NCBI GenBank assembly: GCA_030826265.1
Contig: JAPJOH010000041.1
Coordinates: 1 to 10,689 of the forward strand
Direction: 5' to 3'
Length of the DNA stretch: 10,689 nucleotides
From: Collinsella aerofaciens
GTDB lineage: Bacteria; Actinomycetota; Coriobacteriia; Coriobacteriales; Coriobacteriaceae
Shown: one piece after another, positions 1-6,666 of the stretch
How positions within the stretch are numbered: the first letter of the stretch is position 1
How the letters are laid out: every line of letters starts with the position of its first letter
Notes under the pieces: model-generated
The model's input: only the letters and a program-made list of their open reading frames with translations
What the model was told of the DNA's origin: nothing
The model's database searches: none
Position numbers and translations under genes: made by a program

Positions 1-18
1 CCGTACGCTTGAACTTAG

Positions 19-50
19 AAGGGGGAGGCCTCGCGGCCTCCCCCTTTTTT
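19..50 (+). terminator. Rho-independent terminator of an upstream gene outside the window
   Basis: A perfect 12-bp stem (19-30 with 35-46, core GGGGGAGGCC/GGCCTCCCCC) closes a 4-base TCGC loop and runs into a T tract at 45-50. The T run lies on the + strand, so it terminates a + strand transcript entering from the left edge. The minus-strand side has no comparable T run after the stem, so it is a poorer terminator for the leftward gene at 114-581. Confidence 0.9.
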
Positions 51-60
51 GCGTTTACGG

Positions 61-81
61 GCATAAATGACTCATTTACGC
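61..81. repeat. Near-perfect 21-base palindrome centred on TGACTCA
   Basis: Arms GCATAAATGA (61-70) and TCATTTACGC (72-81) match in 9 of 10 positions around a single central C. It lies between the upstream terminator and the stop codon of the leftward gene 114-581. It could be a weak hairpin ending that transcript, although no T run follows on the minus strand, or a dimeric protein-binding site. The core TGACTCA recurs in the hsp20 control region (704-710 and 738-744). Confidence 0.45.
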
Positions 82-113
82 CAGACGATTTAATTCTTTT
101 TGGTATTGAGCTT

Positions 114-581
114 TTATTTAAAGAAAATAAAACGAATAACAAGGGCAATTGCTATGGCTGCAATGATCAAAAGCAGGATTGTCAGTCGATGCTGCTTGCG
201 TCGTTTACTTGATGAAACGAAGATTGATTTTCCCTGTTTTGGCGTTTCGAGATAGCGAGCCGAATGCGTCAAGGTTTGCTTTGGTCGAGGACCTCTTTGT
301 TGATGAGCGGCGGATGCTTTCATCGGCTCATCACTAGCTGCGCTGTTTTTAGATAATGGTGCGTCTTTCAGATATATAGGGTCTCCCGAGGCGACGCCCA
401 TATGTTTGCGTCCCGTTTGGGCATCCTCGAGCGTTTGATATCGATTTCTCGTCACATACTCGGGCTCAGGATCATTAATGGGCTCTTGCGAGATGTGGGG
501 GCAATGGAACCGTGGCGGCTGCGTGGAAGTTTCTTCCCCCTGCGTCTGCATAAACATTTTGTTCTGGTTTTGGTCGTCCAT
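114..581 (-). CDS. Hypothetical tail-anchored membrane protein, 155 aa
   Basis: I do not recognise this protein. Residues 1-125 are hydrophilic, rich in Gln, Ser, Pro and charged residues, and look disordered. A basic patch, KRRKQHR (126-132), directly precedes one hydrophobic helix at about 133-149, and the protein ends six residues later. By the positive-inside rule the long N-terminal part should be cytoplasmic and the C-terminus the membrane anchor. Two short segments resemble each other: RYQTLEDAQTGRK (about 47-59) and RYLETPKQGKS (about 109-119). Start support is AAAGGG on the minus strand (586-591), 4 bases before the ATG, with a TACAAT box at 621-626 further upstream. The stop is TAA. 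Base composition is more AT-rich than in the genes from 858 onward, which fits a lineage-specific accessory gene. It is divergent from hsp20. That it is a real gene is likely; its function is unknown. Confidence 0.7.
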   Translation of the reverse strand: MDDQNQNKMFMQTQGEETSTQPPRFHCPHISQEPINDPEPEYVTRNRYQTLEDAQTGRKHMGVASGDPIYLKDAPLSKNSAASDEPMKASAAHQQRGPRPKQTLTHSARYLETPKQGKSIFVSSSKRRKQHRLTILLLIIAAIAIALVIRFIFFK

Positions 582-620
582 GATGCCCTTTAGCTCGTTA
601 CCAACAACGTGTACGCGCTC

Positions 621-626
621 ATTGTA
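621..626 (-). promoter_or_regulatory. Putative -10 box (TACAAT) for the tail-anchored protein gene
   Basis: TACAAT on the minus strand lies 39 bases upstream of the ATG at 581. The same hexamer precedes several other genes in this window at 24-39 bases from the start codon. No convincing -35 hexamer is seen 16-18 bases upstream. Confidence 0.45.
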
Positions 627-703
627 AGCCCCTTGTTATTTGTAGCTGCGAACATACTCGTTATTTAAGCTCTGGTTCAAAGAACCTTAACCTTACTAAA
701 ACC

Positions 704-769
704 TGAGTCAATTACACTTAGATATGCTTATAGTACTTGACTCAAAAAACTTTATAGTCAATGTATATA
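704..769 (+). promoter_or_regulatory. hsp20 control region: inverted repeat and -35/-10-like elements
   Basis: An inverted repeat pairs TGAGTCAATTAC (704-715) with GTACTTGACTCA (733-744), 11 of 12 positions. A third half-site, AGTCAA, follows at 756-761. TTGACT at 737-742 is a good -35-like hexamer, and TGTATA (762-767) or TATATA (764-769) could be the -10, with a long 19-21 base spacer. If so, the repeat overlaps the -35 and would suit a repressor of the heat-shock gene. The sites only loosely resemble the HspR element (CTTGAGT-N7-ACTCAAG) and are not CIRCE. The regulator is unknown. Confidence 0.4.
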
Positions 770-834
770 TAAGCACTGTGTGGGCATATATATGAGCGTC
801 AAAAGAAGTCCCAGTCACCTAGAAGATGGCTCGG

Positions 835-857
835 CAGTCCTAAAAGGAGTGGTAAAC
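835..857 (+). promoter_or_regulatory. hsp20 ribosome binding site, possibly within a small hairpin
   Basis: AAAAGGAGTGG (842-852) is the strongest ribosome binding site near this gene and sets the start at ATG 858. TCCT (838-841) can pair with AGGA (845-848) across an AAA loop. Beyond a G-G mismatch (837/849), A836-T850 and C835-G851 also pair. This would mask the Shine-Dalgarno core in a short, weak hairpin, as in RNA thermometers of small heat-shock genes. The site itself is clear; the thermosensor role is speculation. Confidence 0.6.
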
Positions 858-1289
858 ATGGCAAGCATGGTTCCTTATCGTTCGGTTTTTGGCGTTCGTC
901 CTTCTGCTAGCTCGCTGTTCGATCTGTTTGATGATATGACCGACCTTGCAAACAACTCGATTGCTTCCAAGGCGTTTCCCGTTGACGTTGAGGATAAGGG
1001 CGACGGCTATGAGGTCAAGGCTTATCTGACCGGCGTCGCCAAGGACGATATCGATGTCGAGCTTAACGAGGGTCGTCTGTCCATTAGCGTGAATGTCGAG
1101 GAAGACGAGGAGAACGAGGGCAAGAACTTCCTGCAGAAGGAGTTCAGCTCGTACAGCGCGACGCGTGGCGTGTATCTAAAGGACGCTTCGAGCGAGGACC
1201 TCTCGGCTAAGTACGCTGACGGCATCCTGACCGTTACGGTCCCCAAGATCGTCGAGAAGAAGAACGTTACGAAGATCTCCATCGACTAA
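858..1289 (+). CDS. Small heat-shock protein, Hsp20/alpha-crystallin family, 143 aa
   Basis: This is an ATP-independent holdase chaperone that binds unfolding proteins in the cytoplasm as oligomers. Order: a variable N-terminal arm (1-40), which includes FDLFDDM; then an alpha-crystallin domain (about 41-130) opening with FPVDVEDKGDGYEVKAYLTG. That domain carries the family signature near its end (A-x-Y-x-D-G-I-L-T-V-T-V-P-K, about 117-130). A short tail follows with the I-x-I oligomerisation motif as ISI (140-142). The open frame runs in-frame upstream to GTG 780 and ATG 792, but AAAGGAG sits 8 bases before ATG 858. The family also normally starts with a short arm before the FD-rich segment, so 858 is preferred. 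The gene stands alone, with its own AT-rich control region and a terminator behind it. Heat or stress induction is expected from the family and not shown here. Confidence 0.93.
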   Translation: MASMVPYRSVFGVRPSASSLFDLFDDMTDLANNSIASKAFPVDVEDKGDGYEVKAYLTGVAKDDIDVELNEGRLSISVNVEEDEENEGKNFLQKEFSSYSATRGVYLKDASSEDLSAKYADGILTVTVPKIVEKKNVTKISID

Positions 1290-1315
1290 CTTCGTTGGTG
1301 TTCTGCGCTATTAAA

Positions 1316-1363
1316 AGACAGCAAAAGGGGCTGGGAAGCGATTCTCGGCCCCTTTTGCTGTCT
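1316..1363. terminator. Bidirectional stem-loop terminator between hsp20 and walJ
   Basis: Converging genes share this structure. A perfect 16-bp stem (1316-1331 with 1348-1363) continues inward with wobble pairs to a GCGA tetraloop (1338-1341). The inner GGGGC/GCCCC core is flanked by AAAA and TTTT, giving a U run in either direction, plus TTTT just outside the stem on the minus strand. Confidence 0.85.
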
Positions 1364-1371
1364 AGGACAGT

Positions 1372-2181
1372 CTATTGAATGGTTATTGGCCGATGCTGGC
1401 TTGCGGGGCGTATCGAGAGTTTTCGCGATCCTTGGAGAAGGGTTGCGGAGCTGCCGACCTCGTCATCCAGGGTTGCGGTCAGAGCTTTGGCATAGCTTTT
1501 GACGGTAAGGCTCGGACGATTGTTATCTTGGCTGATATGCATGGCAATGAGCTGTTCGGTGCGTTCGGTAACAAGTTCGCGCGCGGCTTCGGCGGCTTGG
1601 CCATTGGAGAGGTGTCCCCTTGCAGACAGGATGCGCTCCTGAAGAAAGCGGGGATATTCTCCCTCGCGCAGCATGGTCACATCGTGGTTGCTTTCGAGTG
1701 CGAGGACTCGACAATCTTCGAGGGTGTTCATGGCTTGGCTCGATAGCTCTCCGGTGTCGGTGGCAAAACCGATGGAATCATCGAGGGTGTCGAATCGATA
1801 GCCGACTGGATTGATGACATCGTGTGACGTTGAGTAGGTTTGCACGTGGATGCCGGCAATGGATAGGGTGTCACCGGGATCGAATTCCTCGACAGGCAGA
1901 TGCGAAAGATTTTCTTTGCTCGAAAGAGTGCCCCTGCTGGCAAAGAGGGGGCCGTGCCAGTGCTTGCACCAGACATCGAGGCCCTTGATGTGATCGCTAT
2001 GCTCATGAGTAATGAGAAGAGCCGAGACGTTGTCTGCCGAGAGCCCCAGTTCTGCCATGCGCTTTAATGTCTCGCGGCGAGACAGTCCGTCATCGACCAT
2101 AATGAGCCCCTGCGGGCCCTCGATGAGTGCGCAGTTGCCTTTAGAGCCACTGCCGAGGATATGAAGGTGCAGGCAAGACAT
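1372..2181 (-). CDS. walJ: Metallo-beta-lactamase-fold hydrolase, WalJ/YycJ-like, 269 aa
   Basis: This is a cytoplasmic metallo-beta-lactamase-fold protein of the WalJ (YycJ) group, which are exonuclease-like enzymes linked to cell-wall and DNA-replication control in Firmicutes. The start matches the group: LGSGSKGNC (9-17) follows a short first strand. Metal ligands visible are the HxHxDH motif HEHSDH (59-64), H120 in STSH, D142 in TDTG, and late histidines H190 (RGHLSN) and H215 (MHISQDNN). The length is normal for the family. No good Shine-Dalgarno is seen before ATG 2181, and a possible minus-strand -10 (TATCCT, 2192-2197) would give an almost leaderless transcript. In Bacillus the gene sits with walRK; here no two-component system is adjacent, so the symbol marks family and not proven function. 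It is divergent from tilS and convergent with hsp20. Confidence 0.85.
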   Translation of the reverse strand: MSCLHLHILGSGSKGNCALIEGPQGLIMVDDGLSRRETLKRMAELGLSADNVSALLITHEHSDHIKGLDVWCKHWHGPLFASRGTLSSKENLSHLPVEEFDPGDTLSIAGIHVQTYSTSHDVINPVGYRFDTLDDSIGFATDTGELSSQAMNTLEDCRVLALESNHDVTMLREGEYPRFLQERILSARGHLSNGQAAEAARELVTERTEQLIAMHISQDNNRPSLTVKSYAKALTATLDDEVGSSATLLQGSRKLSIRPASQHRPITIQ

Positions 2182-2191
2182 AAGATTCCAA

Positions 2192-2201
2192 AGGATACAA
2201 T
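2192..2201. promoter_or_regulatory. Overlapping divergent -10-like boxes between walJ and tilS
   Basis: The 48-base gap between the divergent starts holds TACAAT on the + strand (2196-2201, 28 bases before the tilS ATG). It overlaps AGGATA (2192-2197), which reads TATCCT on the minus strand, 10 bases from the walJ ATG. Neither has a clear -35. Overlapping boxes would make the two promoters compete. Confidence 0.35.
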
Positions 2202-2229
2202 GGGTGCGGACGAATAAAGGAGGAAGCGA

Positions 2230-3768
2230 ATGCCAACGGTATCACAGCATTACGGACACCATGCCGTGCCTGGGGCAGTCGATGAGACCCGGACGAGGCA
2301 GCAGGCTGCTCCTGTTGTGCTCATGGTATCAGGCGGCGCGGACTCGACGGCACTGCTTCTTATGGCGTGCACATCAAAGTTGGATATCCAAGACGGACGC
2401 GGTGTTGCCCCCATTGCTCGCGAGCGCTTGCATGTGCTGCATGTAAACCATCATCTGCGCGGCAAGGCGTCCGATGGCGACGAGGCCTTTGTGCGTGAGC
2501 TCTGCGCGCAATATGGTTTACCGCTGTGTGTGGAGCACGCTTATTTTGATGGGGAGTCGGGCAATATTGAGGCCGCGGCCCGCGAGGTGCGCTATGCCGC
2601 GGCGCGGAGGTATGTTCGCGAACTCTGCGCCCAGACGGGGGCACCGCGAACGGCGGCTCGTATCTGCACCGCGCACACGTCTTCGGATCGCGCGGAAACG
2701 TTTTTGATGAACGCGATTAAGGGTTCGGGGTCCGCTGGTCTATCGAGCATTCCTCGCCGGAGGAATATCGTGGTGCGTCCCTTGCTCGACCTAACTCATG
2801 GCGAGCTCGTGGGCTATCTACAGGTACATGGTCAGCCGTGGCGTGAAGACGAGAGCAATGAGGATATCTCGTATCTGCGAAACTACGTGCGCCATCGGGT
2901 AATGCCAGTGGTGGCACAGCGTAATGCGAGCGTGTGCAAGACGATTGGCGCCGCCTGTGAGATCTTGGGTGACGAAGATGCGTTTCTATCCCAGCTGTCG
3001 GCACAGGCGTTTCGAAGCTGCCTGCGCAAGGAGGCGGCGGGCGCGCTAGTGCTCGATGCCAGACGCCTTGCTGCGGCCGAGGTGGTAATCGCGCGGCGCA
3101 TCGTGCGACTGGCGATCAAACGCATCGATCCGGGCGCTCGTCCAGAGATGCGACATGTGGAGCGAGTCCTTTCCTGCGTTGCCGAAGGCACAGGCTCGGT
3201 CACGCTTCCGGCGGGAATTGACGCGCGCGTCGAGTTTGGCATGCTAGCGTTTAAGGCGCCGGCGGCTCGTGAGGGGCTGGTTGCGGACTGGATTACCATA
3301 CCCGGTCGTTTGCCGTTGGGCGGGGGGCGCATGCTGGTCGCAGAGCCGATGGCCGTTGAGCCGGGATGTGATATCGTGCGCCGCGCCCGTGAGCTTGCGG
3401 CTGCCGGGGAAGTGACAGCTTTGGTAGACGCGGCTGCCCTGGGTTTTGCCGACAGCGATAGTGAGCGGATCCTGGCGGGCTCACGTGGCGAGATCCCTGC
3501 AGAGGCGCGATTGGCGCGCCTGTGGGTGGACGGTCCCGCACCGGGAGACGTGATGTGCCCGTTAGGAATGAGTGGCCGAAGCAAGAAGGTATCCGACTTG
3601 CTAGGCGAGGCTCGCATTCCCGTTTCCGAGCGCGCCGGCGTGCCCGTGGTGAGGACGGCGCCGGGAGGTGCCGTGGTGTGGGTCGCCGGAGTTCGCGCGG
3701 ACGAACGTTTTAAATGCACGGCGGCGACGCGTGTGGCTTATCTGCTTCGCGTGGTTGACGCGGATTAG
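2230..3768 (+). CDS. tilS: tRNA(Ile)-lysidine synthetase TilS, 512 aa
   Basis: TilS ligates lysine to C34 of tRNA-Ile2 using ATP, so that the CAU anticodon reads AUA as isoleucine; it is essential in most bacteria. The N-terminal PP-loop ATPase domain has SGGADST (34-40), HVNHHLRG (71-78) and the AH-x3-D-x-AET element (148-157, with Arg where Gln is common), followed by KGSGSAGLSSIP and RPLLD. The middle helical region is less conserved. The C-terminal TilS domain is recognisable at about 436-494: PGDVMCPLGMSGRSKKVSDLL, SERAGVPVV and WVAGVRADERFK. The length is that of the long three-domain form. AAAGGAGG (2216-2223) lies 6 bases before ATG 2230. Some 30 residues precede the PP-loop, which is slightly long but well supported by this site. 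The tilS-hpt-ftsH order is a classic Gram-positive cluster. Confidence 0.95.
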   Translation: MPTVSQHYGHHAVPGAVDETRTRQQAAPVVLMVSGGADSTALLLMACTSKLDIQDGRGVAPIARERLHVLHVNHHLRGKASDGDEAFVRELCAQYGLPLCVEHAYFDGESGNIEAAAREVRYAAARRYVRELCAQTGAPRTAARICTAHTSSDRAETFLMNAIKGSGSAGLSSIPRRRNIVVRPLLDLTHGELVGYLQVHGQPWREDESNEDISYLRNYVRHRVMPVVAQRNASVCKTIGAACEILGDEDAFLSQLSAQAFRSCLRKEAAGALVLDARRLAAAEVVIARRIVRLAIKRIDPGARPEMRHVERVLSCVAEGTGSVTLPAGIDARVEFGMLAFKAPAAREGLVADWITIPGRLPLGGGRMLVAEPMAVEPGCDIVRRARELAAAGEVTALVDAAALGFADSDSERILAGSRGEIPAEARLARLWVDGPAPGDVMCPLGMSGRSKKVSDLLGEARIPVSERAGVPVVRTAPGGAVVWVAGVRADERFKCTAATRVAYLLRVVDAD

Positions 3769-3773
3769 CCCCT

Positions 3774-3828
3774 CGCACCAGCTGTTCTGTGCGGCGTTGA
3801 CGGTATTCCCGCGCTGATGGTGCGCGGG
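3774..3828 (+). other. Hairpin-forming spacer after tilS
   Basis: CCCGCGC (3808-3814) can pair with GCGCGGG (3822-3828) over a 7-base loop, and CGCAC (3774-3778) with GTGCG (3789-3793). No T run follows, so these are not convincing intrinsic terminators. They may only attenuate read-through from tilS into hpt. Confidence 0.25.
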
Positions 3829-3850
3829 CTGGAAAATATACCCCGTGCGC

Positions 3851-3859
3851 TGCTAGAAT
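3851..3859 (+). promoter_or_regulatory. Putative extended -10 promoter for hpt-ftsH
   Basis: TGC-TAGAAT has a TGN extension plus a -10-like hexamer at 3854-3859, 57 bases before the hpt ATG. No good -35 is seen. The 148-base gap after tilS and this box suggest that hpt-ftsH can be transcribed separately from tilS. Confidence 0.45.
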
Positions 3860-3916
3860 GTGTAGTTCGCGTCCATACGGCGGTGTGTGGGCGATTAAGC
3901 ACAAGAAAGGGTTGTC

Positions 3917-4465
3917 ATGGCTTCTCAACATCCGGATATCGAGAAGGTTCTGTTTACGCAGGAGGATATCGACGGCATCGTTTCTCGCCTGGGCGAGGAG
4001 ATCACTCGCGACTACGCGGGTAAGGATCTGGTGCTGATCGCGGTTCTGCGCGGTGCCGTTGTCTTTATGGGCGACCTGATGCGCAAGATCGAGCTGCCGA
4101 CCAACATCGATTTCATGGCTGTTTCGAGCTATGGTGACGGTGTGAAGTCCTCGGGTATCGTGCGTATCATTAAGGACCTGGATATCGACATCCGCGGTCG
4201 CGACGTGCTGATCGTCGAGGACATTCTGGACTCGGGCCTGACGCTCAAGTATCTGATGAAGAACCTCGAGAGCCGCAAGCCCGCCTCGCTGGAGGTCGCC
4301 GCCTTCCTGTGGAAGGACGTTGAGGACCGTACCTCGGCCATCACGCCCAAGTATGTTGGAACCCATTGCCCCGATGCCTTTGTGGTGGGCTACGGCCTGG
4401 ACTATGCCGAGCGCTATCGTAACCTTCCGTATCTGGGCATTTTGAAACCGGAGGTTTATTCGTAA
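3917..4465 (+). CDS. hpt: Hypoxanthine phosphoribosyltransferase, 182 aa
   Basis: This enzyme joins PRPP with hypoxanthine (and usually guanine) to make IMP or GMP in purine salvage, in the cytoplasm. The PRPP-binding signature VLIVEDILDSGLTL lies at about 97-110, with the two acidic residues E and D before the DSG. Other family marks are the LRGAVVFMGDL segment (about 44-54), the flexible-loop SSYGDG (about 70-75), and the purine-binding region near the C-terminus around FVVGYGLDYAERYRNLPYLG. The length is typical of bacterial HPRT. AGAAAGGG (3904-3911) lies 5 bases before ATG 3917. The stop TAA is followed after one base by the ftsH ATG, so the two genes are very probably cotranscribed and translationally coupled. 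Confidence 0.96.
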   Translation: MASQHPDIEKVLFTQEDIDGIVSRLGEEITRDYAGKDLVLIAVLRGAVVFMGDLMRKIELPTNIDFMAVSSYGDGVKSSGIVRIIKDLDIDIRGRDVLIVEDILDSGLTLKYLMKNLESRKPASLEVAAFLWKDVEDRTSAITPKYVGTHCPDAFVVGYGLDYAERYRNLPYLGILKPEVYS

Positions 4466-4466
4466 G

Positions 4467-6596
4467 ATGCCCGACGACCGTAACGATAACAATTCCCAGA
4501 CTCCCCGGGAGCCTAAGATCCCGGGGATGCCCGGAGGCAAGAAGCCCACGCGTACGGGCTGGCTGTATTTTATTTTGGCTTGCGCGCTTCTGGGCTACGC
4601 CTTCTTTAACATGGGCTCCGGCTTTGCCAATTCCAGCAATACCGTTAAGCTCGCGACGAGCGAGATGGTGAGCGCCATCAAGCAGGATCGCGTCGAAGAT
4701 CTGACCTATACGGTTCAAGACGGAAGCGTGACGGGTCATTACTGGAAGACGAAGAAGGACAAGGGCGATACGAGCGAGCTCAAGAGCTTCTCCTCGACCT
4801 ATGTCGGCTCCGATTCGCTTGCCGAGCTCATGTCGGAGCACCCCGATACCAAGTACATCGTCAACACCAACGATCCCGATTTTTGGGGCGACTTGGCGAT
4901 GAGTGTGCTTCCGACGATCGCCCTTATCGCCATCATGTTCTACTTTATGCGCCAGATGATGGGCGCCAACAACAGGAACATGCAGTTTGGCAAGACTAAC
5001 GCCAAGACCAACGAGGCCACACGCCCCAAGGTCAAGTTTGAAGACGTTGCCGGCGTGGACGAGGCAGTCGAGGAGCTCGAGGAGATCCGTGACTTTTTGA
5101 GCGATCCGGATCGCTATCGCAAGCTGGGCGTCAAGATCCCGCGTGGCGTGTTGCTGGTTGGCCCTCCGGGCACCGGTAAAACGCTGCTGGCCAAGGCCGT
5201 TGCCGGCGAGGCGGGCGTGCCGTTCTTTAGCATCTCGGGTTCCGACTTTGTCGAGATGTTCGTAGGTGTCGGCGCCAGCCGTGTGCGTGACCTCTTTAAG
5301 GAGGCCAAGTCCCAGGCCCCGTCGATCATCTTCATCGATGAGATCGATGCCGTGGGACGTCAGCGCGGAGCTGGCTTGGGCGGCGGTCACGACGAGCGCG
5401 AGCAGACGCTCAACCAGCTGCTGGTCGAGATGGACGGTTTTGAGGAGAGCGAGTCGGTCATCCTGATCGCTGCGACCAACCGTCCTGACATCCTGGATCC
5501 GGCATTGCTGCGTCCCGGCCGTTTTGACCGTCAGGTTACGGTCGACCGTCCGGATGTGAAGGGCCGCGAGCAGATCTTGCGCGTGCATGCCGAGAACAAG
5601 CCGATGGACGAGGACGTTAAGTTTGAGAAGCTCGCCCAGATGACCGTTGGCTTTACTGGTGCCGATTTGGCGAACCTGCTCAACGAGTCTGCGCTGCTGG
5701 CCGCTCGCCGTCATCGTTCCGTGATCTCGATGGACGAGGTCGAGGAGTCGATGGAGCGCGTGATTGCCGGACCGCAACGCAAGGGTCGCGTGATGACCGA
5801 GGCCGAGCGCACCACGATTGCCTACCACGAGAGCGGTCATGCCCTGGTGGGCCACATCCTGGAGCACTCCGATCCGGTCCACAAGATCTCGATCGTCAGC
5901 CGCGGCCAGGCGCTGGGCTACACGCTGCAGCTTCCGCAGGAGGACCACTTCCTCAAGACCAAGAACGAGATGCTCGACGAGCTCGCCGTGTTCTTGGGCG
6001 GTCGCGTTGCCGAGGAGCTCATGTGCGATGATATTACGTCGGGCGCGAGCAACGATCTGGAGCGCGCAACCAAGATGGCGCGCGAGATGGTCACGCGCCT
6101 GGGCATGAGCGAGGAGCTGGGCACGCAAGTGTTTGGCGAGGCGCAACATCAGGTGTTCCTTGGTCGCGATTACGCCGATCACCAGGATTACTCCGAGGAG
6201 ACGGCGCGCCGCATTGATATCGAGGTTCAGCGCATCATGCGCGAGGCCCATCGTCGTGCTGTCGAGATCTTGGATGCCCGTCGCGATCAGCTCGATCTGA
6301 TGGCGAAGGTGCTGCTTGAGCGCGAGACTGTCGAGGGCGATGCCGTGAATGCCCTGCTCGATAACGAGTGGGACGCCTACCTTGAGCGCGAGGGCGATAT
6401 CCTGGCGGCCAAGGAGGAACGCAATGCCAAGGCGGCCGGCATGCCGACCAAGAAGCGCGTGCCTCGCATGAGCGAGGAGGAGCTGGCGGCTGATGCCGCG
6501 GCCTTTGCGCAGGCGGCCATGCAGGAGGATGCCGAAGCCGCATCCGATGATGCTGACGATGACCATGCCGTCGTCGGTGCCGACACCGACAAATAG
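4467..6596 (+). CDS. ftsH: ATP-dependent zinc metalloprotease FtsH, 709 aa
   Basis: This is a membrane-bound hexameric AAA+ protease that degrades damaged membrane proteins and regulators. Order: a Pro/Gly-rich cytoplasmic start; TM1 (about 31-49); a small extracytoplasmic domain (about 51-143); TM2 (about 144-162). The AAA module has Walker A GPPGTGKT (232-239), Walker B IIFIDEID (287-294) and the second region of homology ATNRPDILDPALLRPGRFDR (336-355). The M41 protease domain has HESGH (454-458), so H454 and H458 bind zinc with E455 catalytic. The third ligand is probably D530 in GASNDLE. All key residues are intact. The tail (about 669-709) is Ala/Asp/Glu-rich and acidic, a common variable end. 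The ribosome binding site GGAGGT (4450-4455) lies inside hpt at a rather long 11-base spacing, so coupling to hpt may matter. A strong terminator follows. Confidence 0.97.
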   Translation: MPDDRNDNNSQTPREPKIPGMPGGKKPTRTGWLYFILACALLGYAFFNMGSGFANSSNTVKLATSEMVSAIKQDRVEDLTYTVQDGSVTGHYWKTKKDKGDTSELKSFSSTYVGSDSLAELMSEHPDTKYIVNTNDPDFWGDLAMSVLPTIALIAIMFYFMRQMMGANNRNMQFGKTNAKTNEATRPKVKFEDVAGVDEAVEELEEIRDFLSDPDRYRKLGVKIPRGVLLVGPPGTGKTLLAKAVAGEAGVPFFSISGSDFVEMFVGVGASRVRDLFKEAKSQAPSIIFIDEIDAVGRQRGAGLGGGHDEREQTLNQLLVEMDGFEESESVILIAATNRPDILDPALLRPGRFDRQVTVDRPDVKGREQILRVHAENKPMDEDVKFEKLAQMTVGFTGADLANLLNESALLAARRHRSVISMDEVEESMERVIAGPQRKGRVMTEAERTTIAYHESGHALVGHILEHSDPVHKISIVSRGQALGYTLQLPQEDHFLKTKNEMLDELAVFLGGRVAEELMCDDITSGASNDLERATKMAREMVTRLGMSEELGTQVFGEAQHQVFLGRDYADHQDYSEETARRIDIEVQRIMREAHRRAVEILDARRDQLDLMAKVLLERETVEGDAVNALLDNEWDAYLEREGDILAAKEERNAKAAGMPTKKRVPRMSEEELAADAAAFAQAAMQEDAEAASDDADDDHAVVGADTDK

Positions 6597-6606
6597 TCTT
6601 TGTGGC

Positions 6607-6646
6607 AAAAGCCTCCGCGGGGAAACCTGCGGAGGTTTTTTCTTTT
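6607..6646 (+). terminator. Rho-independent terminator of the hpt-ftsH unit
   Basis: CCTCCGC (6612-6618) pairs with GCGGAGG (6629-6635). The stem continues inward through G-T, G-C and G-C pairs to a GAAA tetraloop (6622-6625). A T run (6636-6641 and TCTTTT) follows. It begins about 10 bases after the ftsH stop. Confidence 0.93.
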
Positions 6647-6666
6647 GAGCGATATGGGGCCGTCTG

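Noticed and set aside
704..761. CIRCE or canonical HspR operator upstream of hsp20
   Set aside because: Neither TTAGCACTC-N9-GAGTGCTAA nor CTTGAGT-N7-ACTCAAG is present; only short partial similarity is seen.
780..857. Upstream GTG/ATG starts for hsp20
   Set aside because: The extra 26 residues are unlike the family and have no good ribosome binding site, while ATG 858 has AAAGGAG at proper spacing.
2883..3719. 278-residue frame antisense to tilS
   Set aside because: Its composition is Ala/Arg/Ser/Thr/Pro-rich, as expected from antisense reading of GC-rich codons, and the sense frame is a complete TilS.
3710..4549. 279-residue frame antisense to hpt
   Set aside because: It overlaps hpt and the start of ftsH in antisense, has no ribosome binding site and no recognisable domain.
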